A DNA stretch of 5,547 nucleotides, taken from the NCBI GenBank assembly GCA_022564085.1, contig JADFMC010000149.1:1-5547 (forward strand), read 5' to 3'. The stretch comes from Fidelibacterota bacterium (GTDB lineage Bacteria; Fidelibacterota; Marinisomatia; SCGC-AAA003-L08; TS1B11). The notes under the pieces were generated by a model. It was not told the origin of the DNA. It did no database searches and was given only the letters and a program-made list of their open reading frames with translations. Of the stretch, positions 1 through 5,547 are shown one piece after another. A program made the position numbers and the translations under genes. How positions within the stretch are numbered: the first letter of the stretch is position 1; each line of letters begins with the position of its first letter.

Positions 1-3000
1 TCAGGGGCCAGCTGGTGAGCAGGAACCGTTCCCTGCTGGGATCCTCGAAAACGTGCACCTGAAACTCGTGCAGAGTGACCCCTCCGTGGGAATCGGTGAT
101 CTCGAAGATGATATCATTGGGCCCCTTCTGCAACGTGCGCGGCCGCCACTTGAACAGGCCGGTGCGGGCGTCGAACTCGGAAAAGCGGGGCAGCTTTAAG
201 GCCTTATACTTGATGGGGTCATGGTTCAGGTCCTCAGCCACCAAGCGATAGCTATAATCATAATTATTCAAGGCCACCGGTTTGGGCCGGGAAATTAGAC
301 GGGGAGGCATGTTGACAAACAGGGTGGTGGCCTGACGGTCGGTTGCGTGTCCGTCGGAGACTTCCACAATAAACTCGTGCCAGTTGAGCTGCTCCACCGT
401 GGGGGCCCAGGTTACCCGGCCACGGGAATCAACCTGCATGCCGGCCGGTGCTTTGATCAGGCGATAGCTGAGCTGGGCGTCTTCATTACGGTCGTCCACT
501 TGCAGCTGATAAATATAGCGCTTCTCCGAACTGGCCAGAGTGTCGGGTTGGGAAAGGATAGCCGGCGCGTAGTTGGCATATACTTCGAAGGCCTGCTCAT
601 CCCGGGTGTAACCGTCGGAAACGACCAACCGTACCTGGTGTGACCCGGCCTGGTTGGGTGTGGGCACCCACTTGATCAGGCCATCATCGGTTACCGTCAT
701 GCCGTCGGGGAATTCCCGCAGGCTGTAGTATACCAACGGTACCGGCTGAGCCCGATATTTGGGCATCAGGCCCCGGCCGCCTTCGAAGAACTCCCACAGC
801 ACATCCTCCAGGTCCACCGCTCCGGGCAGCGGACTGACGAAAATCACAATCAGGTCTTCATTATCCACAAACAGATGGATGACTGCTTCCTTGAGATCCA
901 CCCGTGCCGCCCGGGCTGTTTCCCCCGCCTGGGGCCGTTGTGGCCGGTTGACGTAAATATTCTTTCGCTCCTTGAAGCGAGCAATATAACGGGGCAGGTC
1001 GCGCCGGAACTTGTCATCCTGAACCTCGACCCGGTAACCGTGGGTGTGGTCCAGATCGGTAATCACCGTGGGTCGCCGGAACTTGAGCAGGGTGGCCTGG
1101 TTGTCGTCCCGGGTTTTCACCCTGTAGAGATAGGTTCGCCCCACCACCGCCGAGTCCACCGGGGCGGACTCGATAGTCAGCTGCGAGTTCACAAACACCA
1201 CCCCCCGGAACTGAGTTTTATCCATGCCATCGGCCAGCTCCACCGTAAAGCGGTGAGCATCCAGGTCATCCAGGGTGGTGGGCCAGATCAACCGGCCGGT
1301 GGAATCGATGTTCATTTCCAAAGGCCCTTTGGAAATCACCCACTGCAGATTACTGATCTGGTTGGGGTCCGCAGCTTTGAAATTGAGTTCCAGAGTATCA
1401 CCGGCCATAATTGTCATGGCCGCCGAGGGCGCGTCGATGATCCGCGGTGGCGCGTTCACGTAGACCCAGCCACCCTGCACATCCTCCGATATACCATCGG
1501 TGATGCGTACCTGAAAGTGGTGGGTGTCCAGTTGGGCCTTGGTCGGGGTCCAGCTGATAATCCCATCCTGGCTGATGGTCATCCCTTCCGGGGCCTGGGG
1601 CAACGAAAAGGTGTATTGCTTCTCGGACCCCGGCTGGAAAACCGTCACCTCGTAGTTATAGAGCTTCTGGGCCCGGGCGATATTGGGCGCGGTGGAGGTG
1701 AGGGTGAGCTGGGCGTTGACATTGACGGTGAAGGTCTGGACGTCCTTGTCGAACCCGTCGGTGGCCGAGATCACCACCTGGTAATTGTCGTGGTGGGCCT
1801 CGTTGGTGCGCCAGGTGAGGATCCCGTTGCGGTCCAGGATCATCCCCTCGGGGCCCGACTCCAGGCGGAAGTCCAAGCGGGCATCGGCGTTGCGGTCATC
1901 GACCTGAATGCGGTAAGCGAACAGGTTCCCGGCCAGCAGGCGTCCGGTCTCGGGCCGGCTGGTTATCCGGGGCTTGTCGTTCACGTAAATCAGCATCTGA
2001 TCGCGCACCACCTCCAGTTCCGGCACTACCTTGAAGTCCTGGGCCGAATCAGTGACCACGTCCTCGTAGCTTACTCCGGTCTGGAAGGTGATCTCAAATT
2101 CCACGTTCCAGGCGCCGAAATGCAGGTCCGTGGGCTGCCAGACGATAGCCTGCCGCTGAAAATTGAAAACCATCCCCGGCGGTTTGCGCAAGAACCGGAA
2201 ATGGGCAAACTGCTCGGTCCTGTCGCCCAACACATTGCGGGTGAATTCGTCACCGGCATACAGCAGGACGTCAGGGGTCCGATGGGGTGGCAGAGCCCGG
2301 GGGTCCGGCGGCAGTCTCCTATCCTGGAAATAGACATCCCCCCCCACTTGCGGAACTTCCGGCTCCAGGGCAACTACCGGCGGCGTGGCCGGCGCAACGG
2401 CCAGTGGCGGCGCCACCAACGGCAGGGCCGGCAACTCCCCGGCCGCCTCCTGAGGAGGGATTGTGGCTGCAGGTAGCCCGGCGCTCGCCACAGCCGGTTT
2501 GGTAGCGGGTGGAAATGGACCTGAAGGCAGATCGGCAATTATCAAGGCGGGACCGGCGGCAGAGGCGGCCGACAGCAAAAGTTGGCCGGGCCGGTCGCCG
2601 ATTCCAGTAATTATAGTGAGGGAATGGTAGCTGTCGGGCGGCGCTACGCCGGCGGGCATTTGAGACATAATCAGTGCCGGACTTAAAGGCGCTGAAAATC
2701 GAGCGTCGCGGAAGACCAAGGAGCCATCGGGTAACAGATAGAGCAGGTCAGCACTTCCATCCCCATCGACATCTACAATCGCCAGGTCCAACAACCCGCC
2801 GGGTACGGTGTCCAGGCGGGTGGCGCGCAGCCGGGGACCTGCCATGCTCACCAATGTCAGCGAGCCATCGGAATGCGGCAGGACTACCTCCTCCTGGCCA
2901 TCACCGTCCAGATCGCCGGTGGCAATGGCCGTCGTTAACACCGGCCCGGAGAGCGGATCGGTGATGACCACCTCGTTGAAGCCCCCGCGGCCATTTATCA

Positions 3001-3742
3001 GGGCGATCAATTGGGGACGCTCGCCCTGCCCGATAATCAACAGATCCCGGCGCACATCACCGTTGAGATCGGCGACCACCACTGTGAACGGCCGGGAACC
3101 GGAGATAATGGGTTGCGGGCGGAACTCGCTGGAGGCCCTCAGCCGCCGGCGGCGCCAATCAGCCACCAGCACCATGCGGTCCGGGCTACCCACGGTGATG
3201 ACCAATTCATCATTGCCATCGTTATCCAGGTCCGATACCGTAAGACCGGTAGGGCGCAAATAAGAAACTCCCTTGCCGCGATAGTTCCAGCGGTAGCCCG
3301 GTTCGGTATTGAACTTCTCGGCAGTGGCGTCCCAGGTAAAAAAGACCAGCCAATCGGGTGAGGCATTATCGGTTAGCGCCTCGTGGTGCAACAGGACTAC
3401 CAGCTCCGGGGTGCCGTTGCCACCCAGGTCGGCGATCTTGGCGTCCACCAGCCGTACTCCTTCAGCGGACGGGCGGTAACTCCACAGTATCACGGGGGCA
3501 GCAGCGGTAAGCTCCAGGTAAATCAACTCATCGGGCGCGGCGGCGTCAGGATAGCTGCGCACAGCCAGCACTTCCGGCCGGCCGTTCCGGTAATAGTCCC
3601 AGCCGCCCCCCAATACCCGGATCGATTCGCCCTGATTCCCCAAGGAGGTGATGGTCACCTCACCAGAGAGGTGACCCGACAGAACGACGACAGCCAGCAA
3701 TAGGTTGTAAAATAGGGGTGAGGTCTGCGGTTTGAGACTCAA
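1..3742 (-). CDS. Secreted FG-GAP/VCBS propeller plus tandem Ig-like repeat protein, C-terminus beyond window
   Basis: The minus-strand frame has no stop codon from 3832 to the left edge, giving 1247 codons from the chosen start; the C-terminus is missing. Residues 1-28 look like a Sec signal peptide (Lys near the N-terminus, hydrophobic core 10-22). Residues 49-390 hold about seven FG-GAP/VCBS-like blades, with Asp-rich loops such as DLDNDGNDEL (171-180), DLDGDGQEEV (277-286) and DVDGDGSADL (324-333), which in this family usually bind calcium. Residues 405-468 are a Pro/Ala-rich linker. Residues 490-1232 are eight tandem Ig-like modules (He_PIG/cadherin-like) joined by YVN-type linkers. The protein is probably extracellular or surface-bound, for adhesion or carbohydrate or protein binding; the actual ligand is unknown. 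A type IX or other sorting domain could lie beyond the edge. The start is uncertain: TTG at 3742-3740 is the only usual start codon that keeps the whole signal peptide, but it has no clear Shine-Dalgarno site. Confidence 0.
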   Translation of the reverse strand, partial: MSLKPQTSPLFYNLLLAVVVLSGHLSGEVTITSLGNQGESIRVLGGGWDYYRNGRPEVLAVRSYPDAAAPDELIYLELTAAAPVILWSYRPSAEGVRLVDAKIADLGGNGTPELVVLLHHEALTDNASPDWLVFFTWDATAEKFNTEPGYRWNYRGKGVSYLRPTGLTVSDLDNDGNDELVITVGSPDRMVLVADWRRRRLRASSEFRPQPIISGSRPFTVVVADLNGDVRRDLLIIGQGERPQLIALINGRGGFNEVVITDPLSGPVLTTAIATGDLDGDGQEEVVLPHSDGSLTLVSMAGPRLRATRLDTVPGGLLDLAIVDVDGDGSADLLYLLPDGSLVFRDARFSAPLSPALIMSQMPAGVAPPDSYHSLTIITGIGDRPGQLLLSAASAAGPALIIADLPSGPFPPATKPAVASAGLPAATIPPQEAAGELPALPLVAPPLAVAPATPPVVALEPEVPQVGGDVYFQDRRLPPDPRALPPHRTPDVLLYAGDEFTRNVLGDRTEQFAHFRFLRKPPGMVFNFQRQAIVWQPTDLHFGAWNVEFEITFQTGVSYEDVVTDSAQDFKVVPELEVVRDQMLIYVNDKPRITSRPETGRLLAGNLFAYRIQVDDRNADARLDFRLESGPEGMILDRNGILTWRTNEAHHDNYQVVISATDGFDKDVQTFTVNVNAQLTLTSTAPNIARAQKLYNYEVTVFQPGSEKQYTFSLPQAPEGMTISQDGIISWTPTKAQLDTHHFQVRITDGISEDVQGGWVYVNAPPRIIDAPSAAMTIMAGDTLELNFKAADPNQISNLQWVISKGPLEMNIDSTGRLIWPTTLDDLDAHRFTVELADGMDKTQFRGVVFVNSQLTIESAPVDSAVVGRTYLYRVKTRDDNQATLLKFRRPTVITDLDHTHGYRVEVQDDKFRRDLPRYIARFKERKNIYVNRPQRPQAGETARAARVDLKEAVIHLFVDNEDLIVIFVSPLPGAVDLEDVLWEFFEGGRGLMPKYRAQPVPLVYYSLREFPDGMTVTDDGLIKWVPTPNQAGSHQVRLVVSDGYTRDEQAFEVYANYAPAILSQPDTLASSEKRYIYQLQVDDRNEDAQLSYRLIKAPAGMQVDSRGRVTWAPTVEQLNWHEFIVEVSDGHATDRQATTLFVNMPPRLISRPKPVALNNYDYSYRLVAEDLNHDPIKYKALKLPRFSEFDARTGLFKWRPRTLQKGPNDIIFEITDSHGGVTLHEFQVHVFEDPSRERFLLTSWPL
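47..2275 (-). repeat. Eight tandem putative-Ig (He_PIG/cadherin-like) modules
   Basis: The unit is about 87-89 residues. Its pattern is an opening P-x-I-x-S-x-P, then G-x-x-Y-x-Y-x-x-x-V-x-D-x-N, a core P-x-GM-x-x-D-x-x-G-x-I-x-W-x-P, then F-x-V-x-V-x-DG and a closing YVN. Proposed boundaries by residue are 490-588, 589-676, 677-763, 764-852, 853-932, 933-1057, 1058-1144 and 1145-1232. The core motif is visible in modules 1 (521-537), 2 (631-646), 3 (718-733), 4 (807-822), 6 (1012-1027), 7 (1099-1114) and, weakly, 8 (1184-1201). Module 5 lacks it, and module 6 has an oversized, unusual first half. Such arrays normally act as stalks or binding surfaces on secreted proteins. Confidence 0.
2573..3598 (-). 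repeat. Seven FG-GAP/VCBS-type blades (probable beta-propeller) in the long minus-strand gene
   Basis: Blade signatures begin near residues 49 (DYYRNGRPEVLAV), 105 (DLGGNGTPELVVL), 171 (DLDNDGNDELVI), 225 (DLNGDVRRDLLI), 277 (DLDGDGQEEVVL), 324 (DVDGDGSADLLYL) and, degenerate, about 380 (GIGDRPGQLLL). The spacing of 47-66 residues is that expected for one propeller blade. Blades 3, 5 and 6 keep the full D-x-D-x-D-G type loop; blades 1, 2, 4 and 7 have lost some of the acidic positions. Seven blades would close a propeller as in integrin alpha chains and bacterial FG-GAP proteins. The fold is inferred from motif spacing, not modelled. Confidence 0.
3645..3676 (-). repeat. Overlapping inverted repeats forming two mutually exclusive hairpins
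   Basis: GGTCACCTC at 3653-3661 and GAGGTGACC at 3668-3676 are perfect 9-base inverted copies around a 6-base loop. The same left arm can instead pair with GAGGTGA at 3645-3651 across a 3-base loop (7 pairs). The two stems share TCACCTC and cannot form together. They lie about 65-95 bases inside the long minus-strand gene, over the signal-peptide cleavage region. The pairing is seen directly; any effect on translation or transcript folding is inference. Confidence 0.
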
Positions 3743-3820
3743 CGTTATTATTGTGGCAAACAGTAGTTTATAATACGCCCCAACGAAGCCATATATAACC
3801 GGCCTAGATTCAACGCGAAA

Positions 3821-3849
3821 AATATAGACGGGTTAGGTGGTTATTGCAA
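3821..3849 (-). promoter_or_regulatory. Candidate sigma70-like promoter for the long repeat-protein gene
   Basis: Read on the minus strand, TTGCAA (3849-3844; 4 of 6 to consensus) is followed after exactly 17 bases by TATATT (3826-3821; 5 of 6). Transcription would start near 3814, leaving a leader of roughly 70 bases before the TTG start. If the organism uses a divergent housekeeping sigma factor, these boxes may not be the true ones. Confidence 0.
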
Positions 3850-3872
3850 GAGAAAAGGTTAGCTCGTATTTT
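3844..3872 (+). promoter_or_regulatory. Candidate upstream promoter of the outer-membrane protein/protease pair
   Basis: TTGCAA (3844-3849) is followed after 17 bases by TATTTT (3867-3872), each 4 of 6 to sigma70 consensus. The -35 hexamer is palindromic and is the same one used by the candidate minus-strand promoter, so the two would be back to back and could not easily be occupied together. Confidence 0.
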
Positions 3873-3887
3873 ACGTTGATTTTAGTA

Positions 3888-3916
3888 TTGTTGGGTGCCG
3901 CAAAGCGACTTATATT
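3888..3916 (+). promoter_or_regulatory. Candidate proximal promoter of the outer-membrane protein/protease pair
   Basis: TTGTTG (3888-3893; 3 of 6) is followed after 17 bases by TATATT (3911-3916; 5 of 6). Transcription would begin near 3923 and give a leader of about 95 bases. A second ATTGCAA (3914-3920) overlaps this -10 box and repeats the heptamer at 3843-3849, which could be an operator pair or chance. Confidence 0.
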
Positions 3917-4006
3917 GCAACTTAGCGCCGTTTGCTGTTTTCAACCGTTGGGCGGATGGTGAGGCTGTTGAATCTGCCAGTAGAAGAATCAATACTGTCT
4001 TTGTTC

Positions 4007-4011
4007 GGGAG
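4007..4011 (+). promoter_or_regulatory. Shine-Dalgarno site deciding the ATG at 4019
   Basis: GGGAG lies 7 bases before ATG 4019. The longer in-frame alternatives (TTG 3932, ATG 3956) would put a polar stretch in front of the signal peptide and have no comparable site, so 4019 is preferred. Confidence 0.
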
Positions 4012-4018
4012 TACCTTC

Positions 4019-4786
4019 ATGGTTAAGCGTCTGTTGCCCTTCATGATTACAATGGGGCTGTTCTCCAGCCTTCTCGCTCAGAGAGACATCGAATACCCGT
4101 CGGAGTCCTACCTCGGGGGCGGCATCGGGTATACACCCACCTTCCTGATGCTGGATGTGGCCAAGGCCTTCCCTTTCAATATAGCGCGAGAGGATGACAT
4201 TTCTACCGGGCTGCTGGATTCCTCCGGTCTGAATTTCGACGACCTGAGCCCGCTAGGAACCATGCTGGTGCTGCACGGAGTCGAAGGCTTCGGTAACATC
4301 ACCGGCAACTGGCGGGTGGGCGCCTACGTGGGGCTGGGCAGTAACAGCATCACCCGGGTGGATAGCGCCACCCAGGAAACAGTGGATTTGAAATTGACCC
4401 TGATGACTGGAAACGCCTCGATTGAATTTGTGATTCCGCTGTTCAGCAACCTGGAGATAGCCGCCGGTTCCCTGTTCGGCTACAGCCGGGCCATCATTCA
4501 GTTCGCTCATACTTCCGGATCGCCCAGTTGGGCCGGCCAATTCGATGGAACCGATACCACCAACACCATCGTGGCGCTATCGGGCACTTTTTTTTCATTC
4601 CAGCCCTACGTAGCGGTGAAGCTCCAGTTTCTTGACCGGGCCGGCTTGCGTATGAGCGCCGGTTACCAAATCGGCACCCTGCCGGCTAACCGGTGGTCCA
4701 TGAACGATTTCCAGAAAATCGTAGCACCCAGCGCAGGCAACTTTAACGCCGTGGCCGTGCGGGTAATGCTCTATTTGGGGATTTAG
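4019..4786 (+). CDS. Exported, probably outer-membrane beta-barrel protein of unknown function
   Basis: This 255-residue protein begins with a clear signal peptide (MVKR, then a hydrophobic stretch to about residue 20, with likely cleavage in SLLA-Q). There is no lipobox cysteine. The mature part has many short alternating hydrophobic/polar segments rich in Gly and aromatics, such as WRVGAYVGLG, LEIAAGSLFGYS, FQPYVAVKLQF and LRMSAGYQIG, and ends with the strand AVAVRVMLYLGI. This is the look of a small outer-membrane beta-barrel, although the last residue is Ile rather than the usual Phe. I do not recognise a named family. The gene ends in TAG one base before the GTG of the S41 protease, so the two are probably co-transcribed and translationally coupled. 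A shared envelope role, such as the protease acting on exported proteins, is inference only. An alternative is a periplasmic beta-sandwich protein. Confidence 0.
   Translation: MVKRLLPFMITMGLFSSLLAQRDIEYPSESYLGGGIGYTPTFLMLDVAKAFPFNIAREDDISTGLLDSSGLNFDDLSPLGTMLVLHGVEGFGNITGNWRVGAYVGLGSNSITRVDSATQETVDLKLTLMTGNASIEFVIPLFSNLEIAAGSLFGYSRAIIQFAHTSGSPSWAGQFDGTDTTNTIVALSGTFFSFQPYVAVKLQFLDRAGLRMSAGYQIGTLPANRWSMNDFQKIVAPSAGNFNAVAVRVMLYLGI
4777..4781 (+). promoter_or_regulatory. Shine-Dalgarno-like site for the S41 protease GTG start
   Basis: GGGGA lies 6 bases before GTG 4788, inside the last codons of the upstream gene. It supports GTG as the start and suggests translational coupling. Confidence 0.
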
Positions 4787-4787
4787 C

Positions 4788-5513
4788 GTGACGCACCGGC
4801 GCGGATTGTGGATCAGCATTGGGATCGTGGCCAGCGGGCTGCTGATTCTGGCCGGGTCCAGCGCCAAACCGCTGCCGGCCGGCCGCACCGACGATCTTTA
4901 CCAGAAACTGAATGCCCTCCAGGAGATCATCCGGCTGGTGAACGATAACTACGTGGATCCGGTGGATTGGGACGACGTTTTCGAGGGAGCCTTCAACGGT
5001 TTGTTGGAGCGGCTGGATCCTCATTCCACCTACATTCCCAAGGATCAGTTCGAAGCGATCAACGAACGTTTCGTGGGCCGCTTCCAGGGGATCGGCATTG
5101 AGTTCGATATCATTGACAACTGGATAACGGTCATCGCGCCGGTGGTGGGCAGTCCGTCGGAACACGTTGGTCTGCGACCGGGCGATAAGATCGTGGAGAT
5201 CGATGGCCAGTCGGCGTACAAGTTCAGCCAGGCCCAGGTGGTTCAGACCCTGCGCGGGGAAAAGGGCACCTCGGTGAACATCAAGGTGCGCCGGGCAGGG
5301 CAAGAGAAACTGCTTCCTTTTACCATTATCCGCGACGATATCCCCATATATAGTGTGCTGGCTGCCATCATGCTGGACGAGCGCACCGGCTATATCCTGA
5401 TCAACCGATTCTCCAGCACGACCGCCAACGAAGTGGAACTGGCCCTGGACGAGCTGGAGGGCCAGGGGATGACCAGGTTGCTGCTGGACCTGCGCAACAA
5501 TGGCGGCGGCTAG
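4788..5513 (+). CDS. S41 family C-terminal processing protease (CtpA-like), interrupted by in-frame TAG
   Basis: The frame opens with GTG one base after the preceding gene. Residues 7-24 form a hydrophobic signal anchor. Residues 36-90 match the N-terminal S41 segment (YVDPVDWDDVFEGA, then LLERLDPHSTYIP). A PDZ domain covers about 98-170, with the FQGIGIEF carboxylate-loop region and GLRPGDKIVEIDG. The protease core begins after about 185 (GYILINRFSS at 201-210) and reaches the conserved LLLDLRNNGGG (231-241). A TAG then stops the frame. S41 enzymes are normally about 400-550 residues, and their catalytic Ser and Lys lie further downstream, so a 241-residue product would be inactive. Because S41-like sequence continues in frame after the TAG, the natural gene almost certainly extends past the window. 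It would be a periplasmic serine protease that trims exported proteins from the C-terminus, with its substrate unknown. It may be a pseudogene, a sequencing error or a readthrough case. Confidence 0.
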   Translation: MTHRRGLWISIGIVASGLLILAGSSAKPLPAGRTDDLYQKLNALQEIIRLVNDNYVDPVDWDDVFEGAFNGLLERLDPHSTYIPKDQFEAINERFVGRFQGIGIEFDIIDNWITVIAPVVGSPSEHVGLRPGDKIVEIDGQSAYKFSQAQVVQTLRGEKGTSVNIKVRRAGQEKLLPFTIIRDDIPIYSVLAAIMLDERTGYILINRFSSTTANEVELALDELEGQGMTRLLLDLRNNGGG

Positions 5514-5547
5514 CTTGAACAGGCGGTCCAGGTGCTGGATCTGTTCA
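5511..5547 (+). other. In-frame TAG and resumed S41 protease coding sequence to the window edge
   Basis: After TAG at 5511-5513 the same frame reads LEQAVQVLDLF, the expected continuation of the S41 motif (family form roughly NPGG-[YL]-L-x-x-A-V-x-[IV]-A-D-x-F). TAC or TAT (Tyr) or TTG (Leu) would each need one base change to give TAG. No frameshift is involved. The window ends 34 bases after the stop, so the rest of the gene cannot be judged. Confidence 0.

Noticed and set aside
875..2476. A 533-codon open frame on the plus strand.
   Set aside because: Its codons sit exactly opposite those of the minus-strand gene. It stays open because TTA, CTA and TCA codons are rare in that gene. The translation shows no domain pattern, while the minus strand gives clear Ig-like repeats.
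3642..3674. Perfect-looking ribosome site AAGGAGGTGAT on the plus strand followed by a 7-codon frame (MVTSPER).
   Set aside because: The ATG overlaps the site, leaving no usable spacing. The peptide is tiny and the sequence is explained as coding sequence of the minus-strand gene.
3932..4018. N-terminal extension of the outer-membrane protein from TTG 3932.
   Set aside because: The added residues precede a well-formed signal peptide, and the GGGAG site favours ATG 4019.
4743..5303. A 186-codon minus-strand frame opposite the protease gene.
   Set aside because: The plus strand encodes recognisable S41 and PDZ motifs over the same bases, and the minus-strand translation is low-complexity and His/Arg-rich as expected for a shadow.
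5511..5513. Genome-wide reassignment of TAG to an amino acid.
   Set aside because: TAG at 4784-4786 works as a normal stop immediately before the next start codon, and the long minus-strand gene has no in-frame TAG in 1247 codons.

Overview
The window looks like chromosomal DNA of an uncultured Gram-negative bacterium. It is GC-rich and all of its genes belong to the cell envelope. The protein style (large secreted FG-GAP/Ig repeat protein, small barrel-like outer membrane protein, CtpA-type S41 protease) fits the Fibrobacterota-Chlorobi-Bacteroidota side of the tree, for example Marinimicrobia- or KSB1-like lineages. That placement is an impression from sequence style, not a demonstrated assignment. 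I see no RNA genes, CRISPR array, insertion sequence or phage genes.

Left two thirds (1-3742, minus strand): one very long open frame of 1247 codons that runs off the left edge, so its C-terminus is missing. It encodes a secreted modular protein. In order it has a signal peptide, about seven FG-GAP/VCBS-type blades with Asp-rich calcium-type loops (a probable seven-bladed beta-propeller), a Pro/Ala-rich linker, and eight tandem putative Ig (He_PIG/cadherin-like) modules. One zone of about 114 residues within the Ig array does not follow the repeat. Long plus-strand frames over this region are antisense shadows.

Middle (3743-4018): an AT-richer divergent intergenic region. It contains candidate sigma70-like promoters facing both ways. 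The best pair shares one palindromic TTGCAA hexamer as the -35 element on both strands, each with a 17-base spacer.

Right third (4019-5547, plus strand): a probable two-gene operon. A 255-residue exported, probably outer-membrane beta-barrel protein of unknown function is followed after a single base by an S41 C-terminal processing protease gene with a GTG start. The protease frame has its membrane anchor, N-terminal S41 segment, PDZ domain and the start of the protease core. It is then cut by an in-frame TAG at 5511-5513, exactly inside a conserved family motif, and protease-like sequence resumes in the same frame to the window edge. The stop is therefore a nonsense mutation, a sequencing error or a recoded codon rather than the natural end.

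The most interesting points are the interrupted protease, the propeller-plus-Ig architecture with its anomalous segment, the shared -35 divergent promoter, and a pair of mutually exclusive hairpins in the signal-peptide region of the long gene.
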